64,000 nucleotides of DNA from Methanobrevibacter sp. YE315 (lineage in GTDB: Archaea > Methanobacteriota > Methanobacteria > Methanobacteriales > Methanobacteriaceae), in the NCBI RefSeq assembly GCF_001548675.1, contig NZ_CP010834.1, forward strand, positions 1,709,501 through 1,773,500. The letters are read 5' to 3'. This document shows positions 28,385 through 36,314 of this stretch, in pieces; the first letter of the stretch is position 1, and each line of letters starts with the position of its first letter. A program made the translations under genes and the position numbers. A model generated the notes under the pieces. The model saw only the letters and a list, made by a program, of their open reading frames with translations, made no database searches and was not told the DNA's origin.

Positions 28385-29366
28385 TAAATTCACTCTCCTT
28401 GATTCTTGGATCGATTAGATAGTAAGATAAATCCGCAAGCAAGTTACCCACAAATACAAATATTGCACTGAATATTACAATTCCTAAAAATAGAGGCACA
28501 TCACTGTTAAGACCAGCGGCTACTGCAGTTTGCCCAACACCAGGATATGAGAATACCTGTTCTACAAGCACTGCCCCTCCAAATAATTCACTGAAAGATA
28601 AAAATTGTAATGTTACAGCAGGTAACAGAATATTTCTTATTCCATGATTTTTTACTAAATCCCAACCTTTTTCACCTCTTGATTTTGCAAACAATACATA
28701 ATCAGAGGATAACACTTGGATCAGTTCATTACGTGTATACATTGCAATCGGCGCTAAACCAACTAGACTCAATGTTAGTGTAGGCAATACCAATCTTGAT
28801 GCCCACTCCATAAATGTGGCGTCAGTACTCTTTACACCAATTGGAACACCAAATCCTATTGGGAACCATCCTAAATAAACAGCGAATACCATTAAAACAA
28901 GCATTCCAACCCAAAAAGATGGTGCGGATTGAATTGCATAACAGTAAACTTTCACCGCTTTATCAATCCATGATCCTTTATTCTTACCGGCAACAACACC
29001 CATTGCAAAACCGATGATTCCACTTAATAACCATGAAATAGCCATCAATACAATGGAAGCGGAAGCCTTGTCAATTATAATATCAATAACAGGTGCACGA
29101 TATATTAAGGAAGTTCCTAAATCAAAATGTACAAGGTCAACTAACCAATGGAAAATTTTAGTGGTTAACGGAACATTAGTACCGAAATATTCCTGAAGAA
29201 TTTGCCTTTGTGCTTCTGATACTGCAGCTTGTCTTAAATAAGCATTAACTGGATCGATAGGGGATAAATCTAATAGTATAAAACTAAAAATTGCAACTAC
29301 AATTATTAATATTATAAAACGTACCAACTTGTAGCCGAAAAACTTTAATAATTGATTTTTGTTCAA
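28377..29366 (-). CDS. Nickel/peptide-type ABC permease, NikB-like (copy 1)
   Basis: Partner permease of 329 residues with about six membrane segments, an external loop after the first segment (LSPIDPVNAYL), and the YTRNELIQVLSSDYVLFAKSRG coupling region of DppB/NikB proteins. Start appears to be TTG 29366, since no ATG fits, with a GGGGG run as ribosome site. It is about 62% identical by eye to the second copy at 36315-37307. It lies between the binding protein gene and nikC in the same operon. Confidence 0.86.
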   Translation of the reverse strand: MNKNQLLKFFGYKLVRFIILIIVVAIFSFILLDLSPIDPVNAYLRQAAVSEAQRQILQEYFGTNVPLTTKIFHWLVDLVHFDLGTSLIYRAPVIDIIIDKASASIVLMAISWLLSGIIGFAMGVVAGKNKGSWIDKAVKVYCYAIQSAPSFWVGMLVLMVFAVYLGWFPIGFGVPIGVKSTDATFMEWASRLVLPTLTLSLVGLAPIAMYTRNELIQVLSSDYVLFAKSRGEKGWDLVKNHGIRNILLPAVTLQFLSFSELFGGAVLVEQVFSYPGVGQTAVAAGLNSDVPLFLGIVIFSAIFVFVGNLLADLSYYLIDPRIKESEFND

Positions 29367-29420
29367 ACAAATAAACCCCCTTGAAAATTTTTAAAAAAAA
29401 TAAAAAAGGAAAAGAAATAT

Positions 29421-31046
29421 TTAATTGGCTGTGGAATTGGTTCTAGTCCATTCACAGATGTTAATTAATATATCATTTCCTAAACCGTCAGGTTGCTGAC
29501 CAATGTCAATTCCATCTTTAATGAAGTAGTTGTAGTCATAGTTTACTAACCATGCAAATGGAGCATCTCCAGCAGGACCCCAACCTCCGCCGTTAGCGAG
29601 AGCGGATTGAGACCATAATGTGTTAGCTGCATTTAGGTCACTGGAGTGCATTGCATCATCCATCAATTTATCGGAAGCAGTATTGTTGTATAAGCCTGGG
29701 TTCATGTAGAATCCATCAGCGTCTTTACTGTGATATTGTTGATAGATGGATTTATATGGGTCTGGAGAAGTTTGTTGCATTACTGCTGCTGAAGAGTACA
29801 TGTTATTATAAATAGTATCCCAGTCAGCACCAACTAAGTTTACTTCAATTCCAATGTCTTTTGCTTGTTCAGCAAATACTGTTGCTAGAGATTGTCTGTC
29901 AAGGTAATCTGGTGGGTAGTATAAATCAAATGATGCTTTTACACCGTCTTTTTCAACGATTCCATCACCATCAGTATCATTCCATCCACCATCTGCTAAA
30001 ATTTGTTTAGCTTGAGCGACATCCCCATCTTTGACTTTAGCATCAGGGTTTGCGTAAGCTCTTGTATCTACACTGGTATATTCTGGACTAGCGTGACCTG
30101 CAAATATGTCATCACACATAGTTTGACGATTTACACCGACATTTAATGCTTCTCTGATTGCTTTATCAGCAGTTACATTATTACCGATTTTGACAGTTCC
30201 GTTCCAAGTTTCTCCAGTGTCATTTTGATAAGGGAAGGATATACCTTGTGCTCTACCAGCTGATTTTTCAACAAATTGGTATCCATCAACAGTTTGGTTC
30301 AATGCGGAAGTTGCTACAGGAACTACATCCACATCACCGGATTTTGCCAATTCTAACCAAGTTGCTTCTTCAGGGAATAATAAGGTAATTTGAGTAAAGT
30401 AAGGTTTTTGGTCATAATAATTATCGTTTATTTTGAATATTGCTTGTTGACCTTTATCCCAGTGGTCCAATACATATGGTCCGGTACCGATTGGGTTTTC
30501 ACCATAAGTGGTATTGTCATATGAATCAGAAGGAACAATACCAACATATCTTAAATCATAAATGAATGTTGATCTAGGTTCAACTAAATCAAATTTAACA
30601 GTAGTTTTATTTACTGCAGTAACGTTTGCAATATTTGTTAAATCCAATTCAGATTCAGTAGTTTTTGCAGTGTTGAATGTAAATGCTACATCTTCTGCAT
30701 CAAAAGTGGAATTATCTGAAAATTTAACGTCATCTCTAACATTTACTGTCCATGTTTTCCCATCACCACTGATTGAATATCCAGTAGCGAGGTCTGGAAC
30801 AATACTTCCATTCTTATCTGTTTTAAATAAACAGCTTTGTACTAAAGGATTGTAGTTTTGGTGTCCGCAACCCCATCCAACAAGAGGGCTGAAACCTGCT
30901 TCAGGTTCTTTAATGTTACTGTGTGCCGCTACAGTCAAATGGGTAGGATCCTCATCATGTGAACCTCCCATAAATGCTAAAGCGCAACCAACAACAACAA
31001 GAACAGCAGCAATACCACCAATAATCATCATTGTTTTTTTATCCAT
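29421..31046 (-). CDS. Nickel/peptide-type ABC substrate-binding protein (copy 1)
   Basis: Extracytoplasmic binding protein of 541 residues in the peptide/nickel SBP family 5. A membrane anchor spans residues 5-27 and includes VVGC, a possible lipobox. The mature part has the EPEAGFSPLVGW segment seen in nickel-type members of the family, a DTDGDGIVEKDG calcium-loop-like motif, and the usual family-5 fold over its length. The ribosome site GGTGA precedes ATG 31046. No ATPase follows in this operon (permeases and an acetyltransferase do); the nearest ATPases are at 32786. Nickel is my best guess; peptides are possible. Confidence 0.83.
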   Translation of the reverse strand: MDKKTMMIIGGIAAVLVVVGCALAFMGGSHDEDPTHLTVAAHSNIKEPEAGFSPLVGWGCGHQNYNPLVQSCLFKTDKNGSIVPDLATGYSISGDGKTWTVNVRDDVKFSDNSTFDAEDVAFTFNTAKTTESELDLTNIANVTAVNKTTVKFDLVEPRSTFIYDLRYVGIVPSDSYDNTTYGENPIGTGPYVLDHWDKGQQAIFKINDNYYDQKPYFTQITLLFPEEATWLELAKSGDVDVVPVATSALNQTVDGYQFVEKSAGRAQGISFPYQNDTGETWNGTVKIGNNVTADKAIREALNVGVNRQTMCDDIFAGHASPEYTSVDTRAYANPDAKVKDGDVAQAKQILADGGWNDTDGDGIVEKDGVKASFDLYYPPDYLDRQSLATVFAEQAKDIGIEVNLVGADWDTIYNNMYSSAAVMQQTSPDPYKSIYQQYHSKDADGFYMNPGLYNNTASDKLMDDAMHSSDLNAANTLWSQSALANGGGWGPAGDAPFAWLVNYDYNYFIKDGIDIGQQPDGLGNDILINICEWTRTNSTAN

Positions 31047-31086
31047 AACTTTTCACCATAAAATTAAATACCCTATTAAAATAAAA

Positions 31087-31125
31087 GTATTACTTTTTTA
31101 CATAATAATAAGTGATTAGTAATAC
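31087..31125 (-). promoter_or_regulatory. Paired GTATTAC/GTAATAC operator candidate before nikA-like gene
   Basis: GTATTAC at 31087-31093 and GTAATAC at 31119-31125 have centres 32 bp apart, three helical turns. The left site reads AAAGTATTACTTTT, a palindromic extension. They lie 40-80 bases before the start of the binding protein gene, flanking an AT-rich TATA-like stretch. The identical spacing recurs at 32660-32698. Confidence 0.6.
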
Positions 31126-31339
31126 TATTTATAATTATTTTAATATTATGTAATATATTACACACATAAATATAAAAAGATATTTATTACTTTTAAAATT
31201 TGATTTTAATATGAAAAAAATAATAAAAAATAACTAAAAATATGAATGAACCCTTAAATTATTAAATGCCATTTTAAGAAAATATTATATGATAAAACTT
31301 TAAAATAATACAAAACTAAAATAAATGACACACTAAAAA

Positions 31340-31346
31340 GTAATAC
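31340..31346 (+). promoter_or_regulatory. Single GTAATAC element before the Fe-S gene
   Basis: AAAGTAATACTTAA lies 17 bases before the ATG of the QueG-like gene, near the expected transcription start downstream of a TTTAAAATA box. Same consensus as the transporter promoters. Confidence 0.45.
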
Positions 31347-31362
31347 TTAATTAACTATAAAT

Positions 31363-32079
31363 ATGATTAATCGCAAATATTCGGCCATGAATCTATCTCT
31401 TGAACTTAAAAACTATCTTTTGAATAACGGTGCAACGGAAGTAGGTTTTGCTGATATAACAAATTTTACACCGAAAAATGGATTAAACAATGGAGTTGTT
31501 TTTTATATAACCTATCCAAAAGAGATAATAAGAAATATGCAAAATGCCCCCACTCCGGAATATCTTAAAGAATTGATTAGTTTGAATTCTAGATTAGATG
31601 AACTTGGGATGAAATGTGAAGAATTTTTAATCGATGAAGGATTTAATGCTTATGCACAAACAAAAAAGAGATTGGGAAGTGATTTTGGTGAGTTTAATTC
31701 ATTTGAATTGCCCCATAAAACAATAGCAACACGTGCGGGCCTTGGATGGATTGGCAAATCGGCATTATTTACCACAAAAAATTACGGATCAGCCCTAAGA
31801 TTATCATCAGTTCTGACAGATGCTCCCTTAGATATCGGAAAACCAATTTTAAAATCAAAATGCGGAAAATGCATGGAATGTAAGGACGCATGCTTTGGAG
31901 GAGCCATAAGCGGATTAAACTGGAATTATAACCTTAAGAGAAATGACTTTTATGATGATAAGAAATGTGAAAAATATGCTCTGAAAATTTCAGAAGAAAA
32001 TCTAGGAAAAGCAGATACCGTATGTGGAAAATGTATCTTTGCATGTCCACATACACAAAAATATATAAAAAAACTATAA
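31363..32079 (+). CDS. QueG-like double 4Fe-4S protein
   Basis: A 238-residue iron-sulfur protein resembling the C-terminal half of epoxyqueuosine reductase. It has ARAGLGWIGKSALF, then ferredoxin-type cysteines CGKCMECKDAC (about 168-178) and CGKCIFACPHT (about 223-233). It is much shorter than QueG (about 350+), so the cobalamin-binding part is reduced or missing, and the substrate is unknown. No ribosome site precedes ATG 31363; ATG 31387 is the alternative start. Its end overlaps the convergent acetyltransferase gene by six bases. A GTAATAC element in its promoter ties it to the transporter genes. Confidence 0.72.
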   Translation: MINRKYSAMNLSLELKNYLLNNGATEVGFADITNFTPKNGLNNGVVFYITYPKEIIRNMQNAPTPEYLKELISLNSRLDELGMKCEEFLIDEGFNAYAQTKKRLGSDFGEFNSFELPHKTIATRAGLGWIGKSALFTTKNYGSALRLSSVLTDAPLDIGKPILKSKCGKCMECKDACFGGAISGLNWNYNLKRNDFYDDKKCEKYALKISEENLGKADTVCGKCIFACPHTQKYIKKL

Positions 32080-32637
32080 TTTTACAGCATAAGACATAGT
32101 ATTATCTGAAGGATTAATTTCCAAACCTTGAATTTTTTTATCCATATGGACTGTTTCCAATTCATCATTTGCATCCAATGCAACAACAAAACCCATCTTT
32201 GTCCAAAATTCAAGAGCTCCATCTAAATTTTTGTGAGTATGCAAATAAATGTCATTGTAACCTACCTGATTTGCAAAATTTTCAGCCACACTAAACATTT
32301 TAGAAGCTAAACCACAACGCCTACATCTCTCATCAACAAATAACCTCCAAATACTGGAAGTAGTGTCTTTTGAGTAAAGATGTCTGAATTCTGGAAAATC
32401 CTTATCATAAGATCTTATACCAATTGTAGCTATGATTTCACCAGTTTCTTCAAAATATGCAACATAAAAATTGTTCCTTTCGGGATTGATATAATATTCA
32501 TCAATTTCTATAATGTCCTGATGCCACTCCGGAACATAATCATAGCCAAATTCTTTCTTTATCATTTTAAATAAAAATTCTTGAACATCTTTAATCTGTT
32601 CTGAATTTTTACTTAATTCTTTAATAGTAACATTCAT
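32074..32637 (-). CDS. GNAT-family N-acetyltransferase (nik-linked copy 2)
   Basis: A 187-residue acetyltransferase, paralog of 26964-27470. It shares the IDEYYINPERNNFYVAYF core, the SYDKDFPEFRHLYSK segment and the CoA-binding loop around VDERCRRCGLASKM. It has a ~20-residue C-terminal extension the first copy lacks. I start at ATG 32637 with the ribosome site TTGGTG; the longer frame starts at GTG inside that site. It is divergent from the ATPase gene at 32786, sharing the spacer with the paired GTAWTAC element. Confidence 0.84.
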   Translation of the reverse strand: MNVTIKELSKNSEQIKDVQEFLFKMIKKEFGYDYVPEWHQDIIEIDEYYINPERNNFYVAYFEETGEIIATIGIRSYDKDFPEFRHLYSKDTTSSIWRLFVDERCRRCGLASKMFSVAENFANQVGYNDIYLHTHKNLDGALEFWTKMGFVVALDANDELETVHMDKKIQGLEINPSDNTMSYAVKL

Positions 32638-32659
32638 GGCAAACACCAATCAGAAAAAA

Positions 32660-32698
32660 GTATTACTTATGTAAAAAAATTTATCCAATTAGTAATAC
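32660..32698. promoter_or_regulatory. Paired GTATTAC/GTAATAC operator candidate between GNAT and ABC ATPase
   Basis: GTATTAC at 32660-32666 and GTAATAC at 32692-32698, centres again exactly 32 bp apart, in the divergent spacer of the acetyltransferase (minus) and nikD-like ATPase (plus). The flanks extend to AAAAAGTATTACTT and AGTAATACTTTTTT. A GGATAAATTTT stretch between them could be the TATA box of the acetyltransferase. Confidence 0.6.
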
Positions 32699-32785
32699 TT
32701 TTTTGTAAATTTTGAATAACTTTAATATTAATAAGATACAAATTAATATTTAAAACTTATCATTTGAAATTCATTAGGTGATTTA

Positions 32786-33733
32786 ATGGAAAAATTATTA
32801 GATGTGGAGAATGTTTCAATTTCATTTATTCAATATACCCAAGGTTTAAATCAAAGGGATTTAAAAGTTATCACCGATTTAACCCTAGATATATCTGAAG
32901 GTGAAATATTGGCAGTATTGGGTTCAAGCGGATCAGGAAAAAGCTTACTCGCACATGCAATATTCGGAATTCTACCAGAAAACGCTAACTTAAACGGGAA
33001 AATCAAATACAAAGGCAAAGAACTATCACAAGAAGACAAAGAAGAAATCAGAGGAAAAGACATAGTGCTCGTGCCACAATCCGTGAACTTCCTTGACCCA
33101 TTAATGAAAATATCAGACCAAGCAATCGGACACACCGAAAGTGACGAAGAAAGAAAGCAGAAAAAAATAAAGCAAAGGGAAATCTTTGAACACTATAACC
33201 TAGGACCTGAAGTTGATGACATGTATCCATTCCAACTTTCCGGAGGAATGGCAAGAAGGGTACTTGTTTCAACAGCACTACTATCCGATCCCAAACTAGT
33301 AGTTGCAGACGAACCGACTCCGGGACTCGACCAAAAAACAGTCGAAGAAACACTAAACCACTTTAAACACATGAAAGATGATGGAATAGGAGTACTTCTC
33401 ATCACACACGACATTCACGCAGCACTAGAAGTAGCTGACAGAATCGGAATATTCTACTCAGGATATGTAATTGAAATCGCACTTGCCGAAGACTTCTCAG
33501 GAGACGGAGAAAACCTACTACATCCATACACAAAAGCACTTTACAAAGCACTGCCTGCAAACGGATTCGAACTAACAAAAGGACACCAGCCACTACACGG
33601 AGAAATCCCTGAAGGTTGCCCATACTACGACAGATGCGAAATGAGATTTGACAGATGCAAACAAGAAAGACCTGAATTAATTGACTTGGGTAACAAAAAA
33701 GTCAGATGCTTTAAATATGAAGGAGGAATATAA
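32786..33733 (+). CDS. Nickel/peptide-type ABC ATPase, NikD-like (copy 1)
   Basis: ATPase subunit of a peptide/nickel ABC transporter, 315 residues. Walker A GSSGSGKS is at 46-53, the signature is LSGGMARR, Walker B is LVVADEPT, and the C-terminal oligopeptide-family extension has the cysteine-rich CPYYDRCEMRFDRC segment. Ribosome site AGGTGA. The protein is about 97% identical to the second copy at 38164-39111, with long stretches of identical DNA. It is coupled to a NikE-like ATPase one base downstream. It may energise the first permease pair, which lacks its own ATPases. Confidence 0.9.
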   Translation: MEKLLDVENVSISFIQYTQGLNQRDLKVITDLTLDISEGEILAVLGSSGSGKSLLAHAIFGILPENANLNGKIKYKGKELSQEDKEEIRGKDIVLVPQSVNFLDPLMKISDQAIGHTESDEERKQKKIKQREIFEHYNLGPEVDDMYPFQLSGGMARRVLVSTALLSDPKLVVADEPTPGLDQKTVEETLNHFKHMKDDGIGVLLITHDIHAALEVADRIGIFYSGYVIEIALAEDFSGDGENLLHPYTKALYKALPANGFELTKGHQPLHGEIPEGCPYYDRCEMRFDRCKQERPELIDLGNKKVRCFKYEGGI

Positions 33734-33734
33734 A

Positions 33735-34349
33735 ATGGAACTTAAAGCAACAAACATTTCATTCAAATATCCTTCTGCAAAAAAATATTTGCTGAAAGAC
33801 ATTAACTTAGAATTGGACAATAATAAAATAATTGGATTAATTGGAGACAGTGGAAGCGGGAAATCAACATTATGCAAAATACTTTCAGGATATGTTACAA
33901 AATATGAAGGTAGTGTAACATTTGATGGAAATCCTCTCCCTACAAAAGGATTTAAACCGGTCCAACTAATATATCAACACCCTGAAAAAGTAATGAATCC
34001 GAAATGGAAAATGGATCAAGTATTAAAAGAATCCTGGGATGTGCCGGATGATTTTTTAAAGGAGTTCGGTATTCAAAAAAGTTGGCTTACCAGATTTCCA
34101 CAGGAGTTATCCGGTGGAGAGCTTCAAAGATTCTCAGTGATGAGATCATTAAATCCAAATACAAAATTCTTAATAGCTGATGAAATGACAACAATGCTTG
34201 ATGCAATTACTCAAGTACAAATCTTAGATTCCGTATTAAAAATAGTAAAAGAAAGAAAAATGGGATTTTTACTTGTAAGTCACGACATGGATTTAGTTGA
34301 CACTATCTGTGATGATAGAATATATCTAAAGGATATCAACAATATTTAA
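33735..34349 (+). CDS. Nickel/peptide-type ABC ATPase, NikE-like (copy 1)
   Basis: Second ATPase, 204 residues, with Walker A GDSGSGKST near residues 36-44, signature LSGGELQRF and Walker B LIADEMTT. It is short for the family, lacking the C-terminal extension. I start at ATG 33735, one base after the nikD stop, with GGAGG eight bases upstream; the longer open frame overlaps nikD and is not conserved. It is roughly 75% identical to the copy at 39113-39727, much less than its partner nikD copies are to each other. Confidence 0.88.
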   Translation: MELKATNISFKYPSAKKYLLKDINLELDNNKIIGLIGDSGSGKSTLCKILSGYVTKYEGSVTFDGNPLPTKGFKPVQLIYQHPEKVMNPKWKMDQVLKESWDVPDDFLKEFGIQKSWLTRFPQELSGGELQRFSVMRSLNPNTKFLIADEMTTMLDAITQVQILDSVLKIVKERKMGFLLVSHDMDLVDTICDDRIYLKDINNI

Positions 34350-34467
34350 AATTTATCTTTTTTATTAAACAAACAACCACACCAAAATTAAATTTTAATA
34401 CATATAATTAACTAAATTTAAAATTAGTAATAAAATATGTTCTAAAAAATCATGAAAAATTATACAT

Positions 34468-34505
34468 TTAATACTTTTTTTATAGATTTAATGAAATAGT
34501 AATAC
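34468..34505 (+). promoter_or_regulatory. GTAATAC operator candidate before the second binding protein
   Basis: AGTAATACTTTTTTT with core GTAATAC at 34499-34505, plus a one-mismatch copy TTAATAC at 34468-34474 (31 bp apart). The exact copy directly precedes a TATA-like AATATTTAAATAG (about 34516-34528), the position of the TFB-recognition element. Confidence 0.5.
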
Positions 34506-34625
34506 TTTTTTTAGGAATATTTAAATAGTTATAAAATAATAAATTATTATCAATTGTTATTAATTATAGTAATAAAAATAAACAAATAATTATGACAATT
34601 AATTTTTATTTAATGGAGACAAAAA

Positions 34626-36245
34626 ATGGATAAAAAGATTTTAATTGGGATTGCAGCAGTAGCCATAATAGCTATTGTTGCTGGAGCCGTCCTTATGGGC
34701 GGTTCTTCTACACAAAGAGCTGACGATGAACTTGTAGTTGCTGCTTATAGTCACGGAGGAGAACCTGAATCTGGTTTTGATCCGATTCTTGGGTGGAACT
34801 ACTTAGCAGAACCTTTGATACAATCAACACTGTTAAAAATGACACCAGATATGACCTATAAAAATGATTTGGCAACAAGTTGGGAATCAAATGCCAACTT
34901 TACAGAATATACCGTCAAAATCAGAGATGGCGTTAAATTTACTGATAACACAACATTAGATGCTGAAGATGTTGCATTTACATATAATATGGCTAAAAAT
35001 AATGGAACAAGTGAATTAGACTTTGGTTCATTTGAAAATGCAACTGCAGTTGATAAAAATACTGTTAAATTTAAATTAAATACTCCTGATTCAACATTTG
35101 TCGATAAACTTGCATATTTAGGTATTGTACCTTCCGATTCATACAACAATGAAACTTATGGATCAAATCCTGTTGGTTCAGGACCATATAAATTTGTACA
35201 ATGGGATAAAGGTCAACAAGTAATCTTAGAGAAAAATCCTGATTACTATGGAAAACAACCTGAATTTAATAAGTTAACAATTTTATTTGAACAAAACGAA
35301 GCTGCATTTAATGCTGCTAAAAATAAAGAAGTTGATGTAGCTGCTGTACCTTTAGCATTCGCTAACGAAACCGTTGATGGATATGACATGAAATTACTCG
35401 ATACTATTGACGTAAGAGGTATGTCATTCCCTATCACTAACAATACTGGTGAAAAAATAGATGATGCACCAGTTGGAAACAATATTACTGCTGATAAAGC
35501 CATAAGAGAAGCATTGAATTATGGTATCAACAGAACTCAAATTGCTCAAGGAGCATTAAATGGTATTGGAGTACCTAACTATGATGGTATTGCACATACA
35601 TTACCATGGGCTAATAAAGACGCAACAATCCAAGACGGTGATGTTGAAAAAGCTAAACAAATCCTAAGTGATGCTGGATGGAAAGATACCGACGGCGATG
35701 GAATTGTAGAAAAAAATGGTACAAAAGCATCTATTAACGTATACTACTCCGCATCTGCACCAGAAAGACAAGCAATTGCAGTTATGGTTGCTGAACAAGC
35801 AAAACAGTTTGGAATTGAAGTTAATGCAACCGGTGCTGAATGGGATGAAATCTATAAGCATGAATACAGTGACCTTGTTGTATGGGGATACGGTTCCACT
35901 GACCCATCAGATATGAAAGGTAAATACTACAGTCAAAGTTTCGTAGATGGTGTTGGTAACCCTGGACACTACAATAACAGTGTTGTTGATAAACACATTG
36001 ATACAGCAATGGGAATGGAACGTAATGCTTCATTCGCTGAATGGTCTGCAGTATCTTGGGATGGAAACACTGGTATTTCACCTAAAGGTGATGCAGCATG
36101 GTTATGGGTTGGCGAAATCAAATACGGATACTTCGTAGATAAAAGTTTAGACATATCCGAAGACACTGCACTTATCCAACCACACGGTGGAGACATCTTC
36201 TCCAACATCTGTGATTGGCATCGTGTATCATCTATTGAAAAATAA
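34626..36245 (+). CDS. Nickel/peptide-type ABC substrate-binding protein (copy 2)
   Basis: Family-5 binding protein of 539 residues, paralog of the copy at 29421-31046. A membrane anchor spans about residues 4-26 but, unlike copy 1, there is no lipobox-like cysteine. The mature N-terminus has HGGEPESGFDPILGW, the pattern I associate with nickel-type members, and the DTDGDGIVEKNG loop is present. It begins a second operon (binding protein, two permeases, two ATPases). A hairpin with a U-run after its stop probably lowers expression of the downstream genes relative to this one. Confidence 0.85.
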   Translation: MDKKILIGIAAVAIIAIVAGAVLMGGSSTQRADDELVVAAYSHGGEPESGFDPILGWNYLAEPLIQSTLLKMTPDMTYKNDLATSWESNANFTEYTVKIRDGVKFTDNTTLDAEDVAFTYNMAKNNGTSELDFGSFENATAVDKNTVKFKLNTPDSTFVDKLAYLGIVPSDSYNNETYGSNPVGSGPYKFVQWDKGQQVILEKNPDYYGKQPEFNKLTILFEQNEAAFNAAKNKEVDVAAVPLAFANETVDGYDMKLLDTIDVRGMSFPITNNTGEKIDDAPVGNNITADKAIREALNYGINRTQIAQGALNGIGVPNYDGIAHTLPWANKDATIQDGDVEKAKQILSDAGWKDTDGDGIVEKNGTKASINVYYSASAPERQAIAVMVAEQAKQFGIEVNATGAEWDEIYKHEYSDLVVWGYGSTDPSDMKGKYYSQSFVDGVGNPGHYNNSVVDKHIDTAMGMERNASFAEWSAVSWDGNTGISPKGDAAWLWVGEIKYGYFVDKSLDISEDTALIQPHGGDIFSNICDWHRVSSIEK

Positions 36246-36258
36246 AAATTTAAATTAA

Positions 36259-36286
36259 AATGAGTTGAATTCATATTTAACTCATT
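36259..36286 (+). terminator. Intercistronic hairpin and U-run after the binding protein
   Basis: A 12-bp stem (AATGAGTTGAAT pairing with ATTTAACTCATT, one G-U) closes on a TCAT loop and is followed by CTCTTTTTCCCTTTTT. It lies between the binding protein stop and the permease ribosome site, so it is likely a partial terminator or RNA-stabilising hairpin. Confidence 0.6.
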
Positions 36287-36314
36287 CTCTTTTTCCCTTT
36301 TTAGGAGTTATTAT

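Larger units (their letters stand above)
31047..31362. other. 316-bp regulatory spacer between nikA-like gene and Fe-S gene
   Basis: No gene is seen. The spacer carries a pair of GTAWTAC elements toward the binding protein gene, a perfect palindrome GTAATATATTAC at 31150-31161, and a single GTAATAC just before the Fe-S gene. TATA-like stretches are present on both strands, so two divergent promoters are likely. Confidence 0.65.

Noticed and set aside
31087-31125. Pair of GTATTAC/GTAATAC as a standard NikR site
   Set aside because: The half-sites resemble NikR ones, but the distance between them is much larger than the classic 16-base spacer, so I describe it only as a candidate operator.
31150-31161. 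Palindrome GTAATATATTAC as a separate regulatory site
   Set aside because: It is a perfect palindrome but made only of AT-rich repeats, far from both starts; kept as part of the spacer description only.
33681-33734. Upstream extension of the nikE-like frame overlapping nikD (also at 39059-39112)
   Set aside because: The extension translates the end of nikD in another frame; a GGAGG site at proper spacing marks the ATG at 33735 and 39113.
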